Source: Neobacillus cucumis
GTDB lineage: Bacteria > Bacillota > Bacilli > Bacillales_B > DSM-18226
DNA length: 64,000 bases
Direction: 5' to 3'
NCBI RefSeq assembly: GCF_016107705.1
Contig: NZ_JAEHGC010000009.1
Coordinates: forward strand, 158,959-222,958
A model generated the notes under the pieces. That model searched no databases. It was not told the origin of the DNA and was given only the letters and a program-made list of their open reading frames with translations. Position 1 is the stretch's first letter. The number at the start of each line of letters is the position of its first letter. This document shows, piece by piece, positions 42,325 through 50,257 of this stretch. The position numbers were made by a program, and so were the translations under genes.

Positions 42325-42525
42325 TTATTTTTTCTCAGTTATCACCCATCCATCTGGTGTTTTTTCTATAATAAACATATTTTCATCAAAATGTTTTCGA
42401 AGGACTTTGTATTCTTCATTTTCAATTTTAACCTGTGTTTTTTTAATTTGTTTCACTGTAATTTCTGGCTTTCTAACTTCGAATACTAAATCATCGATCA
42501 GAAAATAGGTTCTTTGAAATTTCAT
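42325..42525 (-). CDS. Small protein of unknown function, 66 residues
   Basis: A polar 66-residue protein, alternating beta-like and charged (MKFQRTYFLIDDLVFEVRKP; ENMFIIEKTPDGWVITEKK). There is no signal peptide or membrane segment. ATG 42525 lies behind AAAGGGGG on the minus strand. It is convergent with the ParB-like gene, 10 bp apart, and divergent from the UPF0316 gene. The family was not recognised. Confidence 0.6.
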   Translation of the reverse strand: MKFQRTYFLIDDLVFEVRKPEITVKQIKKTQVKIENEEYKVLRKHFDENMFIIEKTPDGWVITEKK

Positions 42526-42699
42526 TATACAATTCCCCCTTTCAATATTTCATACGTATACAATTCAGCAAAAATGTATAAAATCCTATAAAAATTTTAT
42601 TAAGTTTATGTTAAAACACCGCCCACTTTCCTGTTCATTTCTTAGAAAGAGCATGTTTTCTTTGAAGAAATAATAAGGTAGGAATGTGGGGGTGTTTTT

Positions 42700-43221
42700 T
42701 TGTTTGGCTTAGAACCAATTATCTTCATTATTATTGTGATTAATATTCTCTATGTGACATTCTTTACATTACGGATGTTACTAGTGATCAAAGGCCAAAA
42801 GGTATGGGCCTCGATTATTTCGATGTTGGAAGTGTATGTTTATTTGGTAGGTTTAACGATTGTACTGGACAACCTTAAAAATCCAATCAATATGGTCGCC
42901 TACTGTTTGGGTTGGGGCCTCGGTGTTTATTTGGGAGGAAAAATTGAAGAATACCTGGCTTTGGGCTATGTAACCGTACAAGCCATTGTCAATCCGTTTG
43001 ATTTTGAGCTTCCCCGCGCGCTGAAATCTCAAGGTTACGGTGTTGCTTCCTGGACAGCTGATGAAAAAAGCGGAAGGCGAACCGTCATTCAAGTTTTAGT
43101 GAAACGCAGGTACGAGCAAAAAGTGGTGAAAGTGATAAATAAAATGTCCCCGAATGCTTTTGTCATTTCATATGAACTAAAAAATTTCCAAGAGGGTTAT
43201 TGGGGAAAGGGAACTTTTTAG
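42700..43221 (+). CDS. UPF0316/DUF2179 membrane protein (YebE-like)
   Basis: A 173-residue protein with three N-terminal helices (IIFIIIVINILYVTFFTLRM, ISMLEVYVYLVGLTIVL, then a Gly-rich GWGLGVYLGGKIEEYLALGY) and a soluble DUF2179 C-terminal domain (~100-165) with GRRTVIQVLVKRRYEQKV. DUF2179 domains also occur in YitT-type membrane proteins. Function is unknown. The start is TTG 42700 behind GGGGGTG. It is a single gene. Confidence 0.85.
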   Translation: MFGLEPIIFIIIVINILYVTFFTLRMLLVIKGQKVWASIISMLEVYVYLVGLTIVLDNLKNPINMVAYCLGWGLGVYLGGKIEEYLALGYVTVQAIVNPFDFELPRALKSQGYGVASWTADEKSGRRTVIQVLVKRRYEQKVVKVINKMSPNAFVISYELKNFQEGYWGKGTF

Positions 43222-43312
43222 CAAATCAAGTAAAGTATAATTTTGCATAAATAAAATTGTATTTGCAAAGCCTTAAACTAAGGAATTTTGTTGGAAGAAA
43301 GAGGATAATAAT

Positions 43313-43738
43313 ATGTTTTCACTTCGCGGGGATGCCCATAAAATTTACCTCAGACTAAAAAAAGCCTCGAAAAATGATCCATCATTTAAAGAATTAAAAA
43401 GGCTTCTAGAAATAGAGGAAATCCAAAATTTTTATCATGGTATTGATACCGAGACCTTAAAAAGAATTTATTATTGTATGATAAAGGAGAAAAATGGGTC
43501 GGGGATGATCCCGATTCTTGTCTCAACGATTCCCTGGCTGCTAGTCATATTTGCAAAACAATTACAAGATTTTGTTTTTCAAGACCATAGTTATGTTTGG
43601 GCGATTTTTGCGATTATTTCATTGGTTATTCTTCTATACAGTGTAATCATCCACTTTTACGAAAAATCATGGGCTGCTGTTCATATTGAAATCATTCAAG
43701 CCATTCTAAAAGAACGAAAAAATAGCCGGCAAAAATAA
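43313..43738 (+). CDS. Small two-helix membrane protein, 141 residues
   Basis: A basic helical N-terminus (~1-60, AHKIYLRLKKASKNDPSFKE) is followed by two membrane helices (GMIPILVSTIPWLLVIFAKQ and YVWAIFAIISLVILLYSVII) and a short amphipathic tail (IEIIQAILKERKNSRQK). It starts at ATG 43313 behind AGAGGA. It is probably co-transcribed with the epimerase gene 80 bp downstream. I do not recognise the family. Confidence 0.65.
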   Translation: MFSLRGDAHKIYLRLKKASKNDPSFKELKRLLEIEEIQNFYHGIDTETLKRIYYCMIKEKNGSGMIPILVSTIPWLLVIFAKQLQDFVFQDHSYVWAIFAIISLVILLYSVIIHFYEKSWAAVHIEIIQAILKERKNSRQK

Positions 43739-43818
43739 TGGTTGCTGGCTGTTTTTATTTTACAATGGAAACAGAGAAAGAGATTCTATTAGAATTGAAT
43801 CTTGATAGGAGTGAAACA

Positions 43819-44727
43819 ATGAAGATTATTATTGCAGGCGGATCAGGGTTTGTTGGACAAAAATTAACGGAGCTTCTTTATAAAAAGGGCCATGATATCA
43901 TTATTTTGACAAGAAAAGGGAAACAGTCGGAAGGTACCATAAAGTTTGTTCAATGGCTGGAGGAAGGGGCGTACCCAGAAAAGGAAATTGGCTGGGCAGA
44001 CGTTGTGATCAATCTTGCAGGTGTATCGATCAATGATGGCCGCTGGACGGAAAACCACCAACGACAAATCTATCAAAGTCGAATGACAGCGACCGACGAA
44101 TTGGTAAGAATGGTGGAGGCTTTTTCAGAAAAGCCATCTGTTTTTATCAATGCAAGTGCGATTGGAATTTATCCTCCGTCCCTTGATACTGTTTATACGG
44201 AAAAATCAACGGAGGTGGCCGATGACTTTCTTGGTCAAACCGTTCATGATTGGGAAAGAAAAGCGGTTGCGATAAAGGAGAAAGGAATACGTACAGTCTT
44301 AATGAGATTTGGTGTTGTACTGGGAAATGAGGGAGGAGCGCTTCCTCTTATGGCGTTGCCTTATCGGTTATTCATGGGTGGTACAGTCGGTTCGGGTGAG
44401 CAGTGGGTTTCATGGGTACATATAACCGATGTTGTCCAATCAATTGTTTTTGCGATTGAAAACAATTGTTTGAATGGTCCTGTTAATGTTACCGCACCAA
44501 ATCCAAAAAGGATGAAAGATTTCGGCAAGAAGGTTGGAGCTGTTTTACATCGTCCGCATTGGTTTCCGGTACCCGCCTTTCTAATGAAGGCAGCCCTTGG
44601 AAAAAAAAGCTCGCTTGTTCTTGAGGGTCAACATGTTTTACCTGAAATTTTGATAAATGAAGGTTTTGAGTTCAAGTTTCCAACACTCGAATCTGCTTTA
44701 AGGGATTTATTCCATTCTGTAAATTAA
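43819..44727 (+). CDS. TIGR01777-type SDR epimerase (YfhF-like)
   Basis: A 302-residue NAD(P)-binding protein. The Rossmann motif IIIAGGSGFVGQKLTELL opens the chain; GWADVVINLAGVSINDGRW, then INASAIGIYP, and RFGVVLGNEGGALPLM and VSWVHITDV are typical of the TIGR01777/YfhF (SulA-like) group. These look like nucleotide-sugar epimerases but have no proven substrate. ATG 43819 behind TAGGAGTG was chosen because the Rossmann strand begins here; a longer in-frame start at 43738 overlaps the upstream gene stop. It ends before a GC-rich hairpin. Confidence 0.88.
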   Translation: MKIIIAGGSGFVGQKLTELLYKKGHDIIILTRKGKQSEGTIKFVQWLEEGAYPEKEIGWADVVINLAGVSINDGRWTENHQRQIYQSRMTATDELVRMVEAFSEKPSVFINASAIGIYPPSLDTVYTEKSTEVADDFLGQTVHDWERKAVAIKEKGIRTVLMRFGVVLGNEGGALPLMALPYRLFMGGTVGSGEQWVSWVHITDVVQSIVFAIENNCLNGPVNVTAPNPKRMKDFGKKVGAVLHRPHWFPVPAFLMKAALGKKSSLVLEGQHVLPEILINEGFEFKFPTLESALRDLFHSVN

Positions 44728-44767
44728 ATCCTACTTCCTAATGGAATGGGGGAATACCCGTAAAAAA

Positions 44768-44808
44768 AAGTAAGCCCCCACCGCATTACCGCGGCGGGGG
44801 ACTTACTT
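44768..44808. terminator. GC-rich inverted repeat between convergent genes
   Basis: AAGTAAGCCCCCACCGC and GCGGCGGGGGACTTACTT pair with two mismatched or bulged positions around ATTACC. It probably ends transcription from both the epimerase and the PmbA gene; T-runs are short. Confidence 0.65.
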
Positions 44809-44826
44809 CAAAACTGACCCCCAAAA

Positions 44827-46170
44827 TTATTCCACTGTTACCGACAACGACTTCACCAATATCGAGGGGGATCCTACTGGCGTCAGTGGAAAGGTTAAAT
44901 CTGAGCCGATTTCTTCAACGTCCTGTAGCAACTGATAAAAATTTCCGGCAATCGTCATTAGATTTACCGGGAAGGCAATCTTGCCATCCTTCACATAGAA
45001 TCCATTCGCTGCAAGTGAAAAATCACCTGAAATTGTATTCGCGCCAGAATGCAAGCCTGATAGACCAGTGATCAAAACACCTTCTCCCATGGACGCAAGC
45101 AAATCATCAAACGATGACTGGGCAGGCTCGATATATAAATTCGATGGCCCTACTTTGACCGCACTCTTATAAGAATCTTTATGGGCGTGACCGGTTGTAA
45201 CAGTCGAATCCTTTTTGGCTGTTTTCAGATTATGCAGCAGGGAATGTAAAACACCGTTCTCTACCAATGTCAATCTTGTAGAAGCGACTCCCTCGCTATC
45301 AAATGTTCGACTTGCTAACCCATCCTTTAATAATGGATGATCGACAATCGTGATTTTCTCGGTAGCAATTTGCTTTCCGAGCTTATCCTTTAATGAAGAA
45401 ATCCCCGCTTGCGTATTTTCTGCAGAAAAATTAGCAGCATAAGTCGCCAACAGATGCGCTGCAGCGTCATTTCTCAAAAGCACCGGATAATTTCTGCTTT
45501 CGATATTCCTTGAGCCTAGCTGTGAGAGTGCTTCATCTGCAGCTTTTTTGGCGATTTCCTTGGCATTCAAGCTATGGAAATCCTTGGTAACAACAAATTC
45601 AAATGATGTTTTCGTTTCCTCGCCATCTTTCACAATTACTTCGACCATAACGGTTAAATGATTCATTTTATCGCTTAAGGACAGGCCCTTATTATTCATT
45701 AAATCTTTTGTAACTGATTCTGTTCTGACCATACAATAATCTGTCGCCGCAATCCTTGGATCAACCGCATAGATTTCACGTTCAATCTCTTTAATCAATT
45801 GAATTTTTTCAGCTGCGGTAACCTCATTTAAAGATGGTGAGTAAAAGCTGGCTTTTTCATACTGATCGCTTCCAGCAAAGATTTCTTCTCCATCATCCTC
45901 CTGCACCATACGAGCATTTTCCTTCGCATTTTCAATCAAAAAGGGGATCGAGGCATCATCTAGCTTCTCGGAATAGGCATAGCCCATTTTTCCATTTATG
46001 ATTCCACGGAAAGAAACGCCGCTATCTTCTGCAATTTCGTATTGGTCGATTTCACCTTTGAAAACCTGACAACCGAATATTTCCTTGTTTTCATAATAAA
46101 TCTCAACATCTGTAAAACCACTGCATACTGCTTGTGAAAATAGCTTCGCTTGGAATTCTTGAATGTTCAT
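44827..46170 (-). CDS. pmbA: TldD/PmbA family protein, PmbA-like (TldE) subunit
   Basis: A 447-residue protein with the two-domain fold of the modulator-of-gyrase family: an N-terminal mixed domain with FTDVEIYYENKEIF and a C-terminal domain with AAHLLATYAANFSAENTQAG, GLASRTFDSEGVASTRLTLV and NTISGDFSLAANGFYVKDGK. It lacks the HExxxH zinc site present in its neighbour, which identifies it as the TldE/PmbA half. In E. coli TldD-TldE is a heterodimeric protease that matures microcin B17 and degrades CcdA. It starts 4 nt after the tldD stop, so the two are one operon. Confidence 0.85.
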   Translation of the reverse strand: MNIQEFQAKLFSQAVCSGFTDVEIYYENKEIFGCQVFKGEIDQYEIAEDSGVSFRGIINGKMGYAYSEKLDDASIPFLIENAKENARMVQEDDGEEIFAGSDQYEKASFYSPSLNEVTAAEKIQLIKEIEREIYAVDPRIAATDYCMVRTESVTKDLMNNKGLSLSDKMNHLTVMVEVIVKDGEETKTSFEFVVTKDFHSLNAKEIAKKAADEALSQLGSRNIESRNYPVLLRNDAAAHLLATYAANFSAENTQAGISSLKDKLGKQIATEKITIVDHPLLKDGLASRTFDSEGVASTRLTLVENGVLHSLLHNLKTAKKDSTVTTGHAHKDSYKSAVKVGPSNLYIEPAQSSFDDLLASMGEGVLITGLSGLHSGANTISGDFSLAANGFYVKDGKIAFPVNLMTIAGNFYQLLQDVEEIGSDLTFPLTPVGSPSILVKSLSVTVE

Positions 46171-46174
46171 TCGT

Positions 46175-47563
46175 TTATTCCCCCTTTGTCCCGCCGACCG
46201 TCATTTCACTTACCCGAATCATTGGTTGGCCAACATTTACTGGAATACTACCACTTGAAGCACCACACATCCCGGCACCATGCCCCAAATTATTCCCAAC
46301 CATATCCACAAGCTGTAGGGTTTTTGGACCATTTCCGATTAAGGTTGCTCCCTTTAGCGGCTTTCCGAGTTTTCCATTTTTTACTTCATACGCTTCCGCA
46401 ACGGCAAAGTTGTAATCACCTGTCGCCGGATTGACCTGTCCGCCGCCCATATATTTTGTATAAATACCATGTTCCGTGTTAGCAATGATTTCTTCTGGTG
46501 TTGATTTACCCGGAGCAATATACGTGTTGGTCATCCGAGAGGTTGGGGCAAAACGGAAGGATTGTCTTCTTCCAGATCCTGTCGATTCCATTCCCATCCT
46601 TCGTGAATTAAACTTATCAATTAAATAGCCTTTTAAAATACCATTTTCGATGAGAATATTTTTTCGGGCTTTTTCACCCTCATCATCAATATTGATCGAG
46701 CCCCACTCATTTTGCAGTGTTCCGTCATCAATATATGTAACGATTTCCGGAGCAACCCGTTTCCCGATGCGGTTCGCGAAAACGGAATTGTTTTTCGCTA
46801 CAGCAGTTGCTTCTAATCCATGTCCGCAAGCCTCGTGAAAAATAACACCGCCAAATTCATTATCAATAATCACTGGGAATTTTCCGCTTGGACATGGACT
46901 GGCATCTAACATCGTCACGGCCATTCGAGATGCCTCTCTTGCATAGTGATCCATATTTAGGTTTTCAAAAAATTCAAAGCCTTGGTGGGCACCTGGTCCG
47001 TAAAAGCCCGTTTCCATTTGGTTGTCCCTCACGGCTACCGCCTGGATGGCAAGCCTTGCGCGGACCCGTTTATCTTCAATGAATTTCCCTTCGGAATTGG
47101 CAATGAGAACATTTTGTTCTTCATCCATATATCGGACGGTTACTTGAGAAATACTAGAATGATAGTTTTTGGCTGTATCAAAAGCATTTTTCATAATGGT
47201 GATTTTTCTTAATTTATCTACCTCGAGGGGCAGAAGGTGAACTGGATGACTGGATTCGAAGGATTCATGGATGAAAGGGGCAGGTTGGATGATTGAATTT
47301 CCGCTAATGGCTTGTGCCGCATTTTTGGCTGCCTTTAAAAGGCTGTCTTTTCGGAAATCTGTTGTATAGGCATAAACACTCTGAAATCCTTTAAAAACAC
47401 GGATGCCAATCCCAAAGTCACGGCCGGAGAGGCATGTTTCTACTTTCCCGCTTCTAAGCGACATATTATTCGTGAAACGATCTTCCACAAATAGTTCAGA
47501 AAAGTCACCGCCGGTAGACAAAGCAGCTGTGAGTACGTCTTCAATTAAAGATTTACTAAGCAT
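46175..47563 (-). CDS. tldD: TldD metalloprotease subunit
   Basis: A 462-residue TldD. The metal site HEACGH (HExxxH, in IFHEACGHGLEATAVAKNNS) and ESTGSGRRQSFRF, TNTYIAPG and CGASSGSIPVNVGQPMIRVS are visible. With PmbA/TldE it forms a zinc protease for unfolded or modified peptides. In enterobacteria this pair removes the leader of an azole microcin (MccB17), so it could process the TOMM peptide encoded at 4086, although tldD/pmbA are common housekeeping genes. ATG 47563 is behind AAGGGGG; an earlier in-frame start at 47620 has no ribosome site. Confidence 0.87.
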   Translation of the reverse strand: MLSKSLIEDVLTAALSTGGDFSELFVEDRFTNNMSLRSGKVETCLSGRDFGIGIRVFKGFQSVYAYTTDFRKDSLLKAAKNAAQAISGNSIIQPAPFIHESFESSHPVHLLPLEVDKLRKITIMKNAFDTAKNYHSSISQVTVRYMDEEQNVLIANSEGKFIEDKRVRARLAIQAVAVRDNQMETGFYGPGAHQGFEFFENLNMDHYAREASRMAVTMLDASPCPSGKFPVIIDNEFGGVIFHEACGHGLEATAVAKNNSVFANRIGKRVAPEIVTYIDDGTLQNEWGSINIDDEGEKARKNILIENGILKGYLIDKFNSRRMGMESTGSGRRQSFRFAPTSRMTNTYIAPGKSTPEEIIANTEHGIYTKYMGGGQVNPATGDYNFAVAEAYEVKNGKLGKPLKGATLIGNGPKTLQLVDMVGNNLGHGAGMCGASSGSIPVNVGQPMIRVSEMTVGGTKGE

Positions 47564-47602
47564 AGGGTCCCCCTTCGTATTAAAAGATTTGTATCCTCTT
47601 TG

Positions 47603-47632
47603 ATTATATGTGTTAATCACTTAATCATACAA
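47603..47632 (-). promoter_or_regulatory. tldD: Sigma-A promoter of tldD-pmbA
   Basis: On the minus strand, TTGTAT (47627-47632), 18 nt and TATAAT (47603-47608) lie 40 bp before the tldD start. Confidence 0.6.
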
Positions 47633-47639
47633 ATGAAAT

Positions 47640-47670
47640 GCGATATTTTGGTAAAAATAGATTTTTTTAG
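47640..47670 (-). promoter_or_regulatory. tldD: UP-element-like AT-rich box upstream of tldD
   Basis: It lies 7 nt upstream of the tldD -35. On the minus strand it reads A-run, TCTATTTTTACCAAAATA, then TCGC. It is nearly identical to a box at 51915-51944 in the same position relative to the -35 of germination operon 2. It resembles the UP-element consensus AAAWWTWTTTTNNNAAA bound by the RNA polymerase alpha subunit. Confidence 0.5.
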
Positions 47671-47690
47671 ATAATATACTATTTCCCACA

Positions 47691-47728
47691 AAAAATCCTC
47701 ACTAGTACGATTGCTAGTAAGGATTTTT
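47691..47728 (-). terminator. Terminator of germination operon 2
   Basis: AAAAATCCTCACTAG (47691-47705) and CTAGTAAGGATTTTT (47714-47728) pair with one mismatch; on the minus strand it ends in a T-run and overlaps the stop codon of the B subunit. Confidence 0.8.
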
Positions 47729-48809
47729 AATCGTGCTTTCTGATAAAAGCAACAATGAGGAGAACAATTGGAATAAAAAGTTGAACCGTTAAAAAGTAAA
47801 AAGGTACAGTTGTGCTCATACCTTGAATCATCTTATCAAATGAGGGGATAGACCAGACTGAAAACAGGATAATTAGCACCCCAATCGGAAGTACCATTTG
47901 TTTATAACTTGGCAATGTCAGCCATTGAGCAGTCCCAAGGACAAGCATATAAAAAAAGGAGGAAAGCTGTACAAAACCACCAAGCACCCAAACGGCGATG
48001 ACAATGGACTCAATATGTTCAAAGAATGAACCGATGCTAATAAATCTTGCCGCTTCAAAAACCGGAAATTGAATATCTGTAATAATTTCTCCAAATAAAA
48101 AAAGATTCCCAAGATTGATAAATACCATTGTCAGGACACATGCCAATACGGAAAACATTCCCCATTTCATTGCTTTTTTTTGATTCGTTAAAAATGGCAG
48201 GAGGAAAGATAACAATGAAAATTGACTTAACCATGCATGTGGGGCAAGGGAGCCTTTAATAGAGGGCATCCACCCATCTTGCAAAATTGGAAATAAATTT
48301 TTAAAGTTTAAATCAGGAATTAAAAAAACATAAATCAAGAGATAAAGGGCCAAAACGATTGGCAAAAAAATTGTTGCACACCTTCCTACTGTTTCAATGC
48401 CTCCATTCACTGCAATCGCGCAAGAGAGGGCAATACTTGCAGTTACAAATACCATCGGAGTTTTATGCAAAAAGGCACTTTCAATAAATTCACCATATTC
48501 CCTAAATGCAATGGCTGTATCATGCAATAGAAAGAACAAGTAAACGAAACTAATTATTTTGCCAAAGGTTCGACCAAGAATGAGCTCACTATATTCAATC
48601 AGTGTTTTATTCGGGTAAAGCCTATAAAGTTTAACGATAATCAATACAATAACAAAACCACTCAATGAACCCCAAATAGGGGATAGCCATAAATCACGCT
48701 TTGCATGCTGTGCGGTGATATATGGAATATAAAGAATGGCAGTTGCGACCACGGTCGCATACATAATGAGTGTCATTTGCAAGTAGGAAATCCTACCTTT
48801 TTCAAGCAT
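47727..48809 (-). CDS. GerAB-type germinant receptor subunit B (operon 2)
   Basis: A 360-residue permease-like protein with about ten helices. The opening MLEKGRISYLQMTLIMYATV, the central NLFPILQDGWMPSIKGSLAP and the late ISIGSFFEHIESIVIAVWVL match GerB subunits. ATG 48809 was chosen over 48818 because the GAGGGG site is too close to the earlier ATG and GerB proteins typically start M(L/I)EKGRIS. It is the last gene of operon 2 (A-C-D-B). It is distinct in sequence from the operon 1 B subunit, so the nutrient specificity probably differs. Confidence 0.9.
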   Translation of the reverse strand: MLEKGRISYLQMTLIMYATVVATAILYIPYITAQHAKRDLWLSPIWGSLSGFVIVLIIVKLYRLYPNKTLIEYSELILGRTFGKIISFVYLFFLLHDTAIAFREYGEFIESAFLHKTPMVFVTASIALSCAIAVNGGIETVGRCATIFLPIVLALYLLIYVFLIPDLNFKNLFPILQDGWMPSIKGSLAPHAWLSQFSLLSFLLPFLTNQKKAMKWGMFSVLACVLTMVFINLGNLFLFGEIITDIQFPVFEAARFISIGSFFEHIESIVIAVWVLGGFVQLSSFFYMLVLGTAQWLTLPSYKQMVLPIGVLIILFSVWSIPSFDKMIQGMSTTVPFYFLTVQLFIPIVLLIVAFIRKHD

Positions 48810-48845
48810 ACCTTTCATTCCCCTCTAAAAGGTGGTAATAGTGTG

Positions 48846-49073
48846 TTATGTTTCCCAAAAAACTCCAATAGATTTATAAATAATGTCAATGACTTGCCCA
48901 GGCCCAGGTATCTTAGGAAATAATATGAGAATTGCTGCAAGAATCCAGTCAAAGAGCAAAAACGCGCAAAAAGTCTTTTGTACCTTTAGTCCGTTATCCT
49001 TCAATTTCGGCCGTTCAAAAAGATAGATCAGCAACAAAAGGGTTGTTACTCCTAATATTTCTAGCGTCTTCAT
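48846..49073 (-). CDS. Two-helix small subunit (D type) of germination operon 2
   Basis: A 75-residue protein with two membrane helices (LEILGVTTLLLLIYLFE and FCAFLLFDWILAAILILFP) joined by a basic loop (RPKLKDNGLKVQKT). It has the same size, topology and operon position as the 71-residue protein at 19430, but little sequence similarity, as is usual for D subunits of ger operons. Its ATG overlaps the gerC stop (ATGA), showing coupling. Confidence 0.75.
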   Translation of the reverse strand: MKTLEILGVTTLLLLIYLFERPKLKDNGLKVQKTFCAFLLFDWILAAILILFPKIPGPGQVIDIIYKSIGVFWET

Positions 49074-50257
49074 TGTGTCTCACCTCTGTTTCTTTTACCG
49101 GTTGCTAAACCGGTTTTTTCTATCGTTACATTTGTATGAAAGGAAATGTCTACTTGCCTGAAAATCTCATTCCATTCGTTTTTCTTTGTTTTCCAGACTT
49201 CGGGATATTCTCGTTGGAACGCTTCAGCAAACCCAAAAATATCAGCATTTAATTTTTTCTGTGCTTCAGAAAAAGCCAATCGTTCCCGATCCTCGATTTC
49301 CTGACTAGCCCTTTGCTCTGCTTCTTTTATAATTTCTGGCTGAAATAAATTAAGGTTTGTAGTATTTTGAATTACCTCAAGAGCCGTATCTGTTTTAATG
49401 AGCATACTCCATTTTCCATTTGTGATGGTGGGAACCAACTCATTTTGGCTTCTTAACAAATTTAAGGAGATATAGCCTGTTTTGTTTTTTAAGGAAAGCG
49501 TAATAACACCAGACCTCATTTCATTTCTTGGCCAAAGAATCCCTCTTGTTGCTTTAGCATCCATGCGTCCGACCATCTTATCTCCTTTAAATATGGCTAC
49601 CCCATTAATGAATGGAGTATCCCTCTTATTAGAACCAAGGTGCGCAGCAGGCAATTTTTCAACCCAAGGAAGAACGGCAGCATCAGACTCTCCAGATAAC
49701 ATTTGTGCCAAATCTTTCACGGTTACTTTCACACCGATTTGAGTTTTTACCAATTCGTGAAGTTGTTTTGCTGAGTCTCTTTCCAATTCAGGCATCGACT
49801 CTAAAACCCGCTTGGCTCTTCCTTTTGAGATAAAAACATCAGCTCTAATACGAGGCTCTGAATGCCGTAGCCAAAAATCAATTTGATCACTTACCCCTTC
49901 TTTGGCAAGTTCCTCGCCAATCACGAGCACCTCATTTTGACCCCAAAAGATCCGTCTTGTAAGCACCTCTTGAAGACGGGCCATCGCATCCGCAATGGTT
50001 TCTCCTTCAGCGGATCGAACGAACGTTTGACTGCTGTTGGTTCTGCTTGACATGCCGTTTTGTTGATCACTTTCCGCTGGTCTTGGGATAAATACTTGGA
50101 CAGAAAGTTCTATCATATTATTTTTACTTTTATCAATGCCAGCGGCCATAATAAGCGCAAGATTATTTACCTCAGTTCGGTCCCAGCATCCTGTTAGGAA
50201 TAATAAAGTCAAGCATATGATAAGTTTTAAATTTTTCTTTTTAAACAATGGTACCAC
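49070..50257 (-). CDS. GerC-type germinant receptor lipoprotein (operon 2)
   Basis: A 395-residue Ger(x)C family lipoprotein. The signal peptide KLIICLTLLFLTGCWDRTEV has lipobox LTGC. Domain landmarks are ALIMAAGIDKSKNNMIELSV, RRIFWGQNEVLVIGEELAKE and the C-terminal REYPEVWKTKKNEWNEIF helix. It starts at GTG 50257 directly after the gerA stop, with GGAGAGG 8 nt upstream inside gerA. The role is assembly and membrane anchoring of the nutrient receptor. Confidence 0.9.
   Translation of the reverse strand: MVPLFKKKNLKLIICLTLLFLTGCWDRTEVNNLALIMAAGIDKSKNNMIELSVQVFIPRPAESDQQNGMSSRTNSSQTFVRSAEGETIADAMARLQEVLTRRIFWGQNEVLVIGEELAKEGVSDQIDFWLRHSEPRIRADVFISKGRAKRVLESMPELERDSAKQLHELVKTQIGVKVTVKDLAQMLSGESDAAVLPWVEKLPAAHLGSNKRDTPFINGVAIFKGDKMVGRMDAKATRGILWPRNEMRSGVITLSLKNKTGYISLNLLRSQNELVPTITNGKWSMLIKTDTALEVIQNTTNLNLFQPEIIKEAEQRASQEIEDRERLAFSEAQKKLNADIFGFAEAFQREYPEVWKTKKNEWNEIFRQVDISFHTNVTIEKTGLATGKRNRGETQ

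Noticed and set aside
46134..47603. Several plus-strand frames of 60-94 residues within the tldD/pmbA genes
   Set aside because: All lie fully antisense to well-supported coding sequence and lack ribosome sites or recognisable domains.
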